From Holosporales bacterium (GTDB taxonomy: Bacteria > Pseudomonadota > Alphaproteobacteria > RUG11792): a stretch of 34,886 bases of DNA. The first letter of the stretch is position 1, and every line of letters begins with the position of its first letter. The notes below the pieces were generated by a model. That model saw only the letters and a list, made by a program, of their open reading frames with translations, was not told the origin of the DNA and did no database searches. Positions 5,605-14,706 of the stretch are shown piece by piece. Where the stretch lies: positions 1 to 34,886 of the forward strand of contig JAIRMJ010000026.1 in assembly GCA_031258785.1 (NCBI GenBank), in the 5' to 3' direction. Both the position numbers and the translations under genes were made by a program.

Positions 5605-8031
5605 ATGATATCGCTGTGTGGTCCGAGGGGCTTGTGTATGCTTCTTTGTCTAGCGTTCAGCAGTGAAACTGGCCTAGCAAGCGAACGGGATTACACACCA
5701 GATAAAAGTGAAAATATAGTATGGCGGGCGATGCCTGAGATACTGCTGAAGACACCAAGCCATAGCGAACAAAAAATCGATCTCAGTCAAGAGCATCAGA
5801 GGTTGAAAGAGCAAACAGAAGGCAGTAGGAAATTGTTGGGCTATGCAGGTGGTGGCGGGAACTGTGCATGTGCGAGTCTAAGTGTAGTGTTTGAAGACGG
5901 AACCAAGGAGACAGTAGAGTTGGTGCCGATAATCAACGATTTAGCAGATACTTCTGGTATGGATTTAAAAGCTCTGCGGTGCTTCACGACCATGAAGGCG
6001 CGAAGGAAGAATACAACTGTCTATTCTAATTCAGTCCCTATAACAAGAGGAAGCAGCAACACGCTCGATGAAGTCAGAAAACTGATTGGGCATGGCGAAC
6101 GAAGCGATTATGTGGACGCGGAGCTTCAGATAGTAGACTCACTATATTTTAAAAGCGAAGGTGATCAATTTAGATATGTCCCAAAATCGCAGTTTCACCC
6201 GCTACTTACCTCAGTCCTGACCAAGCCACAACACCAATCCAAAGCTGTAGCTCTGATTGTCCTAAATATCTATACAGAACTTGATCCGTGCGGCTGGTGC
6301 GGGCAGTTGCTTCAGAACTTTCTAGCTGAAATTAATAAACAAAAAGTGTGTGGCAACTTATGCCAGCAAGTCTTTAACGAGAAACTACAGCTGAAGCAAA
6401 ATCTAAATCCGAAGGCCTCTCCGGCGCTGGGTACACCACGTGGCTGCAGTGACATAGATAAAACAACAAGAGAAGAACTAGACCAACTGCAAAAACAAGT
6501 ACAGAAATTGATCAACAAATCAATGAATGCCCGCTTCATGATTGTTGTTTCGTCCAGCTTGCCATGTCACCGGTCTAGGGAAATAGGATTAGATCCAGTT
6601 TTTATGGATGCTGAATTATCTAAGCTGCCGATGGTAGTTAGTTTAAGCGAAGGAAAGCTGAGCTTACAGGAGCATGTGACTGAAATTCCGGAAAACATTG
6701 TTGTCTATACCCCAGCCTCGGATGTAAAAGATTTTCCTCTCACTCGACGTAGCACGCCCACCGGGTACTCAATGCGCTCGTTGCTGAATGGAAGGGTAAG
6801 CGCCCAGGAATACAGTGATAAGTTATCGAATTTGCCAAAAGGTGGTGTGCCGCCAGTTTGCGGTCTCACGAACATTGGCAACACGTGCTATTTCAACGCA
6901 ACGATGCAGGCTTTGAACGCTTGTCCGGCGCTGAAAGCACAGCTAAAGAAGAGGACTGAACCTATAAGTAAAAATCTGTCAAATATCTTTGAAGCAATAA
7001 GTAGTGGCACAGCAACCACAGATATACAACCACATATCTTGATGTTGGCGCAACAATTGCAGGAAGCCGGGCATAATTCTCATGCTACACAAAATCTGCA
7101 CGATACAGCAGCCGGTAACGGAGGTGGGCAACAGCAAGATGCGAAGGAAATGTTGACTGACATAATTAATTGTGTCTTAGAGGAAGAGCAAATGGAGAAA
7201 ATAGGACAGTTAAGATCAAGCGGAAAAAGCGTACTGCAAGGAGCAATCGACAAAACAACGGCTAGGAACCTTTGTGAAGAGGCATTCAAAGCTCAGGCTC
7301 AAGGAATGAACCAATTTATAACATTAAGGACAAATGTAGAACTTCCAGATAACACTAGCTTTCAGCAGGTAATAGAAGCCATTCCAATAACGAAGTCTCT
7401 CACAGGCGTTTATACTACAACTATTACTGGTACCACCACTTGTAAACATCGCAGTGTAACGAATGCCCCATTTACAATGTTGATACTGGATATAAAAGGC
7501 TCTACTGGAAGCAAGATAGGGAAATTAAGTGACTACGTACAACATTTTACAGAAGCTACCCAATTAACCGGCGATGATCAGTGGCAGTGCGAGCTATGTA
7601 ATAACAAAGTTAATGCTACAAAGCAAATGAGTCTATCTAATAACCTCCCACAAACACTGATAATTATGCTGAAACGATTTGTGGCGGATCGGGTCGGAAG
7701 CAATCAGAAAAAGCTTACTCATAAAGTGGCTTATGACGAACACCAACAAATAAATGGGACAAACTATAACTTAAAGGCTGTCATCTACCATTACGGCACA
7801 ACATTAGCAGGAGGCCACTACACGGCCTCTGTGCGGCATGGCACGCAGTGGTATTATGCGAATGACGAGTCAGTTACAGCATTAGAGCCGAACGCGCCAC
7901 AACCAGATAAAGACGAGCAACAAGCGTACCTGCTGTTTTATGAGAAGAACGATGCAGCTGCAACGTCGAGTAGCAGCTCAAGTTCGGCGAGTTCCTCAAG
8001 CAGTAGTTCCAGATCTACAAACCCTCCATAA
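5605..8031 (+). CDS. Secreted deaminase-like + ubiquitin-specific protease fusion
   Basis: This 808-residue protein has a strong ribosome-binding site (GGGGAGG) before the ATG. Residues 1-26 are a Sec signal peptide. Residues about 80-330 look like a zinc-dependent nucleic-acid deaminase of the bacterial toxin type: D171-A-E173 in the place of HxE, and IYTELDPCGWCGQ with P228-C229-x-x-C232, followed by a hydrophobic strand (ARFMIVVSSS). This resembles the BURPS668_1122/Toxin-deaminase family. Residues about 416-790 are a USP cysteine protease: CGLTNIGNTCYFNA with catalytic C428, a CxxC finger (CELC), LIIMLKRF, and GGHYTAS with H738 and N753-D754 (N753 aligns with the third triad residue, as in USP2). 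A Ser-rich tail ends the protein. It is probably an effector that removes ubiquitin in a eukaryotic host; the deaminase may act on nucleic acid. The USP call is firm, the deaminase call moderate. Confidence 0.88.
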   Translation: MISLCGPRGLCMLLCLAFSSETGLASERDYTPDKSENIVWRAMPEILLKTPSHSEQKIDLSQEHQRLKEQTEGSRKLLGYAGGGGNCACASLSVVFEDGTKETVELVPIINDLADTSGMDLKALRCFTTMKARRKNTTVYSNSVPITRGSSNTLDEVRKLIGHGERSDYVDAELQIVDSLYFKSEGDQFRYVPKSQFHPLLTSVLTKPQHQSKAVALIVLNIYTELDPCGWCGQLLQNFLAEINKQKVCGNLCQQVFNEKLQLKQNLNPKASPALGTPRGCSDIDKTTREELDQLQKQVQKLINKSMNARFMIVVSSSLPCHRSREIGLDPVFMDAELSKLPMVVSLSEGKLSLQEHVTEIPENIVVYTPASDVKDFPLTRRSTPTGYSMRSLLNGRVSAQEYSDKLSNLPKGGVPPVCGLTNIGNTCYFNATMQALNACPALKAQLKKRTEPISKNLSNIFEAISSGTATTDIQPHILMLAQQLQEAGHNSHATQNLHDTAAGNGGGQQQDAKEMLTDIINCVLEEEQMEKIGQLRSSGKSVLQGAIDKTTARNLCEEAFKAQAQGMNQFITLRTNVELPDNTSFQQVIEAIPITKSLTGVYTTTITGTTTCKHRSVTNAPFTMLILDIKGSTGSKIGKLSDYVQHFTEATQLTGDDQWQCELCNNKVNATKQMSLSNNLPQTLIIMLKRFVADRVGSNQKKLTHKVAYDEHQQINGTNYNLKAVIYHYGTTLAGGHYTASVRHGTQWYYANDESVTALEPNAPQPDKDEQQAYLLFYEKNDAAATSSSSSSSASSSSSSSRSTNPP

Positions 8032-9040
8032 TCCGGAACTGAGGCCTCTTGTACGAAACAGCTGCCTACCATCAAATGTCGCTGAATTCACCTCGCTACA
8101 TCCGCGCTTCTGCCAGTATTCCCTGGCTCCATCAACAGTTTGAGCGAGGTCTGACATCTTCCTGCGAACACTCATGGCCAACCGTTGCATGGCGTGATAC
8201 TGTGAACTCAGTACATAATCAGCATTTTGTCACACAATTCATACACAATACATCACCTTTAATAATCAACAACAGTAAACCATCTTGGTGCTCGTACCAT
8301 TCGAACTATGTGTTCGTCACAAGAGTTTTTGTTTAAAATGCAATCTCGGTACCCGAGATGCGTTAGCTAGAGACTGTCACATAACTGCTGAGAAATTTGC
8401 ATAAATTATAAATAATGTATCTGCAAAGTTGTAATGTCATCAATACGCTTGCCATGCTAAGTTAACGACAAGTGCTCATAAGTATCCAAAACCTCCTCAC
8501 ATCAGCCCTAAAACGGAGTAAGTCTCTGTTTTTTGCGCATATCGCCCAGCCAGATTTGCAGAAGTAACGTGACTTCACACTGATTTCGTGACCTACTCAA
8601 AGACCGCAGGAATACCAAGGGATACGTGATGTTTGTGCGTACGCGTTATGAAATTTGTACTATGCTAGAATCCACCAAAAGCCAGCTTCAAGCCACTACG
8701 GGAGCCATATTTTCACCATTGGCTTTCCAGACGTCGATATGGTTATGTGGTAAACTCCTCCTTAGTTTAAATGTTAATCACAAATGAATCGGTGTTCTCA
8801 TGGATGGTGCTGCAGCCGATTGTGTACAGTCTTATAAGTACTTGTAATGTTACATCATTTGTAACTGCTCTACACAGAGATATAGATGGCGGAGGAGAAA
8901 TGGTATCACATACGAGGCCACTCACTGACAGTTGCCTCGATTCCAGTATCCTTATCTAGCTGTATATGCTAGCATAAGCATCACGGTAGTGAGAAGCTAA
9001 ACACGGTTTAAGATTATAAAGTTGGAAAGGTAAAGATTTA
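8032..9040. other. About 1 kb region without a supported gene
   Basis: Neither strand holds a frame with recognisable protein content, and no tRNA or other RNA gene could be made out. Short frames here have unusual amino-acid make-up and no family resemblance. A perfect 7-bp inverted repeat is present at 8343-8359. A GGAGGAG followed by ATG at 8900 opens a 19-codon frame, which is probably chance. The usual alphaproteobacterial neighbour of pnp, rpsO, is not here. The region may be decayed sequence, a long leader of pnp, or an unrecognised RNA. Confidence 0.5.
8343..8359. repeat. Short perfect inverted repeat
   Basis: ATCTCGG and CCGAGAT are separated by three bases (TAC). No T-run follows on either side, so it is not a standard intrinsic terminator. 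It is the only clear hairpin I found in this 1-kb non-coding region. Confidence 0.4.
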
Positions 9041-11104
9041 ATGTTTTCAGTGACGAGCGAAACAATCAACTGGGGTGGCAAAAATTTAACGATCGAGACA
9101 GGAAAGATCGCGAGGCAAGCCGATGGGGCCGTCTTTGTGCGGTACGGGGACACAACAGTTTTATGTACAGTTGTTTATGCACGGGAGACGGCAAATGACG
9201 CTAGTTTTTTCCCGCTTACTGTGTATTACCAGGAGAAATTTTATGCTGCAGGAAAGATTCCAGGCGGATTTTTGAAGAGAGAGGGAAAACCGACTGATAG
9301 AGAAGTCCTAATATCGAGATTAATCGATAGGCCGATACGCCCACTTTTTCCAGACGGGTTCTTGAACGAGGTTCAGGTAGTCTGCACGGCGATGAGCTAC
9401 GATGCGGAGTGCTCACCTGATATAGCCGCGATGATCGGTACTTCCGCGGCATTGGCTATCTCCGGGGCCCCATTCCTTGGGCCCATAGCAGCATGCCGCG
9501 TCGGATACAGCAAGGAGGAAGGGTTCATATTGAATCCGTCCATAAGCTCTGATCTAGATTTAATCGTCGCTGGCACAAAAGACGGGGTCCTAATGGTTGA
9601 ATCAGAAGCAAATGAGCTGACAGAAAAAGTCATGCTGGATGCCGTCATGTTTGGATTTGAGTCGTTCCAGCCGGTTATAAATACGATAGAAAAGCTACGG
9701 AAGAAGATTGGGAAGCCAGTGACGCAACCAGTGCCATATGCAGAGAAATACGCCGAAGCCCTTAAGAAAATAGAGAAGTTAGCGAAAGCGAAGATCAAGG
9801 CAGCGTTATCAATCGAGACAAAACTCGAAAGGAGAGGGGCGCTAGAAAAACTTCGAAAAGATATAATCTCACAGCTCGGAGATGAACATACAGGCGTAGT
9901 CCTCGATATGCTGTTTGAGGAACTTGTGGCAAAGTCGATGAGGGACAGTTTGCTTGCTTCGAAGAAAAGAATCGACGGACGCGATCTTGAACAAGTTAGA
10001 CCGATTAGTTGTGAAGTCGACGTGTTGCCAAAGGTGCATGGCAGCGTACTCTTTACAAGGGGTGAGACGCAGGCACTCGTAGTAGCGACCTTAGGCTCTA
10101 ACTCAGATGAGCAGATAATTGACGATATAGAGGGCGAAAGGAAGCAGAGGTTCATGCTGCACTATAACTTTCCACCGTATTCCGTCGGAGAAATGGGAAG
10201 GATGGGTGCTCCAGGTAGGCGAGAGGTGGGGCACGGAAAGTTGGCATGGCGCTCTTTGAACCGAATAATTCCAACGAAGGAGGAGTTCCCGTACACGATC
10301 CGGATAGTCTCTGAAATAACAGAATCAAATGGATCGTCCTCAATGGCAACGGTCTGTGGAGCCTCCCTCTCGATGATGAGCGCTGGTATACCGGTGAGAG
10401 CTCCAGTGGCTGGAATAGCGATGGGACTCGTGAAAGAGGGAAAACTGCACGTTATTCTCTCTGATATCATGGGTGATGAGGACCACCTCGGAGATATGGA
10501 TTTCAAGGTAGCCGGAACAAAGGATGGTATCACAGCACTCCAAATGGACATAAAGATCACGAGCATTAATCAAGAAATAATCCAGGAAGCTCTGGCGCAA
10601 GCTAAAAAGGGACGTCTGCACATACTGGAGATCATGAATAAGACGATTGCATCCTCTAGAAACGAACTTAACGAGAATGCTCCACGCGTTACTACAGTGA
10701 TAATTGACAAGGACAAGATCAGGGATCTCATAGGCCCAGGCGGTAAAGTAATAAAGGAAATTTGCGAGAGAACACAGGCCCAAATTAATATAACTGATAA
10801 CGGTGAGGTCTCCATCTTTTCATCAGACAAACAAAAGATGGCTGAAGCTCTTGAGGCGATAAAATCCGTATGCTGCCCCCCGAGCGTAGGATCTGTATTT
10901 GACGGTGTTGTTGTCAAGATAACAGATTTTGGTGCGTTCGTGGCAATAGGCGGCAACAGAGAGGGACTCCTTCACATCAGTAATATTGCTTCATATCGGG
11001 TACGAGAGGTATCAGATGTCCTAGCAATGGGACAAGAAGTGCGGGTTAAGGTTATAGATGTGGATGAGAGAAACCGGATTAAACTTTCTATGAAGGACGT
11101 ATGA
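9041..11104 (+). CDS. pnp: Polyribonucleotide nucleotidyltransferase (PNPase)
   Basis: This 687-residue protein is close to the usual family length. PNPase degrades RNA phosphorolytically from the 3' end and is part of the bacterial mRNA-decay machinery. Two RNase PH-like domains are visible (about 10-145 and 315-530). The second carries the active-site stretch GDEDHLGDMDFKVAGTKDG. A KH domain follows (about 550-607, with LIGPGGKVIKEI), then an S1 domain (about 616-686, GVVVKITDFGAFVAI to KLSMKD). GAAAGG precedes the ATG. There is no rpsO upstream, unlike in most alphaproteobacteria. The stop TGA overlaps an ATG (ATGA), opening a short frame described separately. Confidence 0.98.
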   Translation: MFSVTSETINWGGKNLTIETGKIARQADGAVFVRYGDTTVLCTVVYARETANDASFFPLTVYYQEKFYAAGKIPGGFLKREGKPTDREVLISRLIDRPIRPLFPDGFLNEVQVVCTAMSYDAECSPDIAAMIGTSAALAISGAPFLGPIAACRVGYSKEEGFILNPSISSDLDLIVAGTKDGVLMVESEANELTEKVMLDAVMFGFESFQPVINTIEKLRKKIGKPVTQPVPYAEKYAEALKKIEKLAKAKIKAALSIETKLERRGALEKLRKDIISQLGDEHTGVVLDMLFEELVAKSMRDSLLASKKRIDGRDLEQVRPISCEVDVLPKVHGSVLFTRGETQALVVATLGSNSDEQIIDDIEGERKQRFMLHYNFPPYSVGEMGRMGAPGRREVGHGKLAWRSLNRIIPTKEEFPYTIRIVSEITESNGSSSMATVCGASLSMMSAGIPVRAPVAGIAMGLVKEGKLHVILSDIMGDEDHLGDMDFKVAGTKDGITALQMDIKITSINQEIIQEALAQAKKGRLHILEIMNKTIASSRNELNENAPRVTTVIIDKDKIRDLIGPGGKVIKEICERTQAQINITDNGEVSIFSSDKQKMAEALEAIKSVCCPPSVGSVFDGVVVKITDFGAFVAIGGNREGLLHISNIASYRVREVSDVLAMGQEVRVKVIDVDERNRIKLSMKDV

Positions 11105-11193
11105 CGGATGGTGACGACACTCTGATAACAATACCGGATCTTCGTACAGACAGACGTAACGACTCTGGAGAAGATGCTGACTCTGCGAAATGA
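11101..11193 (+). other. Short frame coupled to the pnp stop (30 codons)
   Basis: An ATG overlapping the pnp stop as ATGA opens a 30-residue Asp/Arg-rich frame (MTDGDDTLITIPDLRTDRR...). No homology is recognised. It may be a small coupled gene, the remnant of a longer one, or chance. The rest of the gap to 11445 is purine-rich, carries multiple stops in all plus-strand frames, and shows no clear terminator. Confidence 0.25.
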
Positions 11194-11445
11194 TGCAAAT
11201 TAGATGATGGAGGGTCTCAGACGTCGTGATATTGAAAAAAGATAGCGCTGTGTAAGAAGTGTCTAGCAGCGGTAGTGAAATGGGATTCTTCGTTAAGATG
11301 TGTGGATGAAATGACGAAAACGCAAGACGAATAATGCAAGAAGAATTCAAATCAGACCTGGAGACGAAAGTGAAACTGAAAACGATGATATTTTCGCTAT
11401 TGTGAAAGTTAGATATAGGAAAATGTGTTATAAAAGGAAACCACT

Positions 11446-12918
11446 GTGCTACTCCTCATAATCCTTGATGGCTTCGGATTCAGTCGGCAAAAACTCGGCA
11501 ACGCGACGCTCGCAGCGAGCACGATAAACAATCAGCTAGCTAAGCGCGGTGGGGCAATGCTCGCTGCATCTGGTCCTGCAGTGGGGTTGCCCCTAGGACA
11601 GGCCGGAAACTCAGAGGTAGGACACCTAACGATTGGAGCTGGACGTGTTGTAAAGCAAAAGTTGCTGACAATCAGCGAAGCACTGGAATCAGGAGTGGCT
11701 GAACTGGAAGCTGCCATACTAGAATTTCTGAAGACAAACAAAAGGGGGGTGTGCCATTTGATGGGACTGTTTTCTAGTGGTGGAGTCCATTCCGATATGG
11801 CTCATCTCCTCTGGGCGATTAAAACACTCCGTGCACAGTCGGTAAAGCTGAAGGTACATATATTCCTAGACGGAAGAGATGTTGGATACAGGGATGCTGA
11901 GAAACTACTAGAAAGTGCGCTGAATTCACGTGAATTATTAATATCAGATATAGCAACGATTCAGGGCCGGTTCTACGCAATGGACCGAGATTGCAGAGAA
12001 GAGCGCACACAGTTGGCATACGATGCAATAGCAAGCGGCTTTGCTCAAGCAAGAACAGACAACCCTCTGAATGCGATAAGGTCTTTCTATGCTCGTGGGA
12101 TATATGATGAAACTATTCCTCCGATCACGGTTGGCCTATACGATGGAGCCTCAAAGGACGACTTGTTTTGGATGTTGAATTTTAGGCCAGACAGAATAAG
12201 GCAACTGCTGAGCAAACTGCTGAACAGCGGCTATGAGAATATCATGACGATGACAAGTTGCGGACCGAAAATAGATGATAAGGTGAAAATTCTCTTTCCA
12301 ACGAAATCGATAAAGAACACGCTGAGTGAGGTGCTGGCATCGCACGGCATGAGACAGCTCCGAATTGCCGAGACTGAGAAGTACGCCCATGTGACGTATT
12401 TTTTCAATGGCGGTGTTGAAAAGCAGTTCGAATTCGAAGACAGGATACTTGTACCTTCTCCACCGGTTGAGGATTATGCAACGACCCCGGCTATGTCATC
12501 GGATCAGATTGCATGGCACGTCTCTGAGGCACTTCGTGCAGCCTCGCATCAGGTGATCATCGTGAACTTTGCGAATGCAGACATGCTGGGCCACACAGGC
12601 AACTTAGAGGCTACAAAAGAATCGATAAGAATCCTGGATAAGCACGTAGAAAACCTATTGAAGATCGCTGATCAGAAAAATTGTGAAGTGATTATAACAG
12701 CTGATCATGGCAATGCAGACGAGATGCTGACGCCAGATAACGCTCCCCATAAGTCACACACGAATGCGCTGGTACCGTTCGTGATCTGCTCACGCATCAA
12801 ATATTCCTATGCTAAAACCGGGACATTGGCAGATATCGCTCCAACGATCCTTTCGCTCTTGGATATTCCTATACCAGCCGAGATGACTGGCTCGGCACTT
12901 GCAAAGAAGATAGCATAG
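11446..12918 (+). CDS. gpmI: Cofactor-independent phosphoglycerate mutase
   Basis: This 490-residue protein starts at a GTG at 11446 with AAAGGAAA just upstream. It interconverts 3- and 2-phosphoglycerate in glycolysis/gluconeogenesis, using two Mn ions and a phosphoserine. Visible motifs are LDGFG with metal-binding D8, GNSEVGH with catalytic S56, FLDGRD, the substrate-binding LNFRPDR, and the C-terminal metal sites NADMLGHTG and ITADHGNADEM. The protein is slightly shorter than typical (about 510) but all domains are present. It is convergent with the PhzF-family gene, with 68 bp between them. Its presence means at least the lower part of glycolysis is retained. Confidence 0.97.
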   Translation: MLLLIILDGFGFSRQKLGNATLAASTINNQLAKRGGAMLAASGPAVGLPLGQAGNSEVGHLTIGAGRVVKQKLLTISEALESGVAELEAAILEFLKTNKRGVCHLMGLFSSGGVHSDMAHLLWAIKTLRAQSVKLKVHIFLDGRDVGYRDAEKLLESALNSRELLISDIATIQGRFYAMDRDCREERTQLAYDAIASGFAQARTDNPLNAIRSFYARGIYDETIPPITVGLYDGASKDDLFWMLNFRPDRIRQLLSKLLNSGYENIMTMTSCGPKIDDKVKILFPTKSIKNTLSEVLASHGMRQLRIAETEKYAHVTYFFNGGVEKQFEFEDRILVPSPPVEDYATTPAMSSDQIAWHVSEALRAASHQVIIVNFANADMLGHTGNLEATKESIRILDKHVENLLKIADQKNCEVIITADHGNADEMLTPDNAPHKSHTNALVPFVICSRIKYSYAKTGTLADIAPTILSLLDIPIPAEMTGSALAKKIA

Positions 12919-12986
12919 AACCTGTCTTCATGATGTATACATTATCTCCCAATGGGATATACGTCAGGAGTTCGGTGGAAAGTTTA

Positions 12987-13784
12987 TCACCTTACGTGAA
13001 AATGAGGCTGACATATCTCCAAAACGGAGACGGCGGTTCCGGTTATACGAACCACATCTCCGACGATCTTCAGTCCAACAACTCCTGTTCTCTTTGAAGC
13101 TTGGAAGGCACGCAGCTGCGACGTCCCCAGACGTATACCCCAATAGTGAGCCAGCCTGCAATGCATCGATCCACAAACTGGATCTTCGAAAATTCCCACC
13201 TTAGGAGCAAAGTACCGTGAACAAAAATCAAATCCTTCTGGACCAACGGCGGTTATCGCAATAGCTCGACAATCTATTGCTTGGATTGCGCTGAAATCTG
13301 GGACCGCCTTTACGACGTCCTGTGCTGTTCTCAGGACTATGATGAACATCGTCTTATCGTATACAATTTCCAGGTGTTCTCTTATACCAATCACATCTTT
13401 CACGACAAATGGGACTCTTTCGCATCTTTTAACGGGGAAGATGGGAAACTCCATCGTAATGGCAGGTCCGTCTCTGTTAGCGAAAATATGCCCAGATTGG
13501 TACTCAAAATCTACGTTGTCTCCATCCACCAGCTGCTTCCAGAATACGACGTGCGCAGCTGCTAGCGTGGCGTGACCGCAAAGAGGAGCCTCATCATTTG
13601 GTGAGAACCAACGTATATAGAACGAATTGCCATCGTTCCTTTTCACAAACGCAATCTCGGACCAGTTGTAATATTTTGCGATGCTTTGCAGCCCTGAATC
13701 TGGGGGGTACTCGTCTAAGATGCAGACTCCAGCTGGATTCCCCTTGTACGGCGTATCAGTAAATGCATCAACCAGAAAAAACAC
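12987..13784 (-). CDS. PhzF-family isomerase/epimerase
   Basis: This 265-residue protein has the diaminopimelate-epimerase-like double fold of the PhzF/YddE family. Key motifs are an early GNPAGV, SEIAFV with the likely catalytic glutamate E43, LCGHATLAAAH (binding loop of the first half), and EDPVCGSMHCRLAHYW (equivalent loop of the second half). Substrates of most PhzF relatives are unknown; only a few are phenazine enzymes. No phenazine genes are nearby, so a specific reaction should not be assigned. It is transcribed towards gpmI and diverges from rph. Confidence 0.9.
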   Translation of the reverse strand: MFFLVDAFTDTPYKGNPAGVCILDEYPPDSGLQSIAKYYNWSEIAFVKRNDGNSFYIRWFSPNDEAPLCGHATLAAAHVVFWKQLVDGDNVDFEYQSGHIFANRDGPAITMEFPIFPVKRCERVPFVVKDVIGIREHLEIVYDKTMFIIVLRTAQDVVKAVPDFSAIQAIDCRAIAITAVGPEGFDFCSRYFAPKVGIFEDPVCGSMHCRLAHYWGIRLGTSQLRAFQASKRTGVVGLKIVGDVVRITGTAVSVLEICQPHFHVR

Positions 13785-13986
13785 ACACTCTGCTGCTCAG
13801 AATCGTCCCATGTGCTGCATTATCACACGATCAGCAATTCAATGCACCATAAAACCTTGTATCAAGCCTTTGCGCGTGCGAACGTAAGCAAAGAAGGCGA
13901 TTCCAGACTGATAGAAAGTCGTTTATATACGCAACTTAAAATGATAGAGTCCACATATTGGCATTTCGTTGTTGATCTTCACACGT

Positions 13987-14706
13987 ATGGTAAAACGTTT
14001 TTTGTCGAGAGCTCACGATGAGTTACGTCAGATTGCAGTAATTCCGCATTATTACCAGCATGTAGATGGGTCGTGTTTTGTGAAATTCGGAAGGACTCAC
14101 GTGATTTGTGCGGCTACTGTTGACGAACGCGTACCTATGTTCTTGAGGAACACGAAAACTGGCTGGGTATCAGCAGAATATGGCATGTTACCATGTTCAT
14201 GCAGCGAACGCACTGATAGGGAAGCTGCTAAGGGAAAACAGTCTGGACGTACCCTGGAAATCCAGCGGCTAATAGGGCGGTCACTCAGAGCTGTCATCAA
14301 TCTGGCCGGACTCGGAGAAAGGCAAATCAGGGTAGATTGCGATGTCATACAGGCTGATGGAGGGACGCGTACAGCTAGCATCACTGGTGGCTTTGTGGCA
14401 ATGCATCTGGCGTGTCAAAAGCTAGTAAAGATCGGAAAGATAGCGGAAAATCCGGTCAGACAGCATGTCGTAGCAATCTCGTGTGGCATCGTAGATGGGA
14501 CACCTCTTCTCGATCTGGATTATCTAGAAGACTCTAATGCAGAGGTCGATTCGAATTTTGTTATGTCTGACGACGCTATTGTTGAGATTCAGTTGTGCGG
14601 CGAAAAGAGACCTTTTTCAGAGAAGGAATTCAATAAGTTGCTGGATTATGCCAAGTTCGGCAGGGATGAACTAATTTTGAAACAGAAACAAGCCATCGGG
14701 CTTTAA
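13987..14706 (+). CDS. rph: Ribonuclease PH
   Basis: RNase PH trims the 3' ends of tRNA precursors by phosphorolysis. The ATG at 13987 gives 239 residues, the family's normal length; an ATG at 13969 would add six residues. Motifs seen are RAHDELRQI near the start, ICAATVDERVP, GWVSAEYGMLPCS, SERTDREAAKGKQSGRTLEIQRLIGRSLR, DCDVIQADGGTRTASITGG (phosphate-binding GTRT) and a C-terminal acidic segment. The hrcA-rph neighbourhood common in alphaproteobacteria is not present. Its last 4 bp overlap the end of dapE, which is on the opposite strand. Confidence 0.96.
   Translation: MVKRFLSRAHDELRQIAVIPHYYQHVDGSCFVKFGRTHVICAATVDERVPMFLRNTKTGWVSAEYGMLPCSCSERTDREAAKGKQSGRTLEIQRLIGRSLRAVINLAGLGERQIRVDCDVIQADGGTRTASITGGFVAMHLACQKLVKIGKIAENPVRQHVVAISCGIVDGTPLLDLDYLEDSNAEVDSNFVMSDDAIVEIQLCGEKRPFSEKEFNKLLDYAKFGRDELILKQKQAIGL

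Noticed and set aside
8223-8320. Possible tRNA because of a TTCGAA motif
   Set aside because: The flanking bases do not form the T-stem or an acceptor stem on either strand.
12919-12986. Hairpin-like TCCCA/TGGGA between gpmI and the PhzF-family gene as terminator
   Set aside because: The loop would be one base and there is no T-run.
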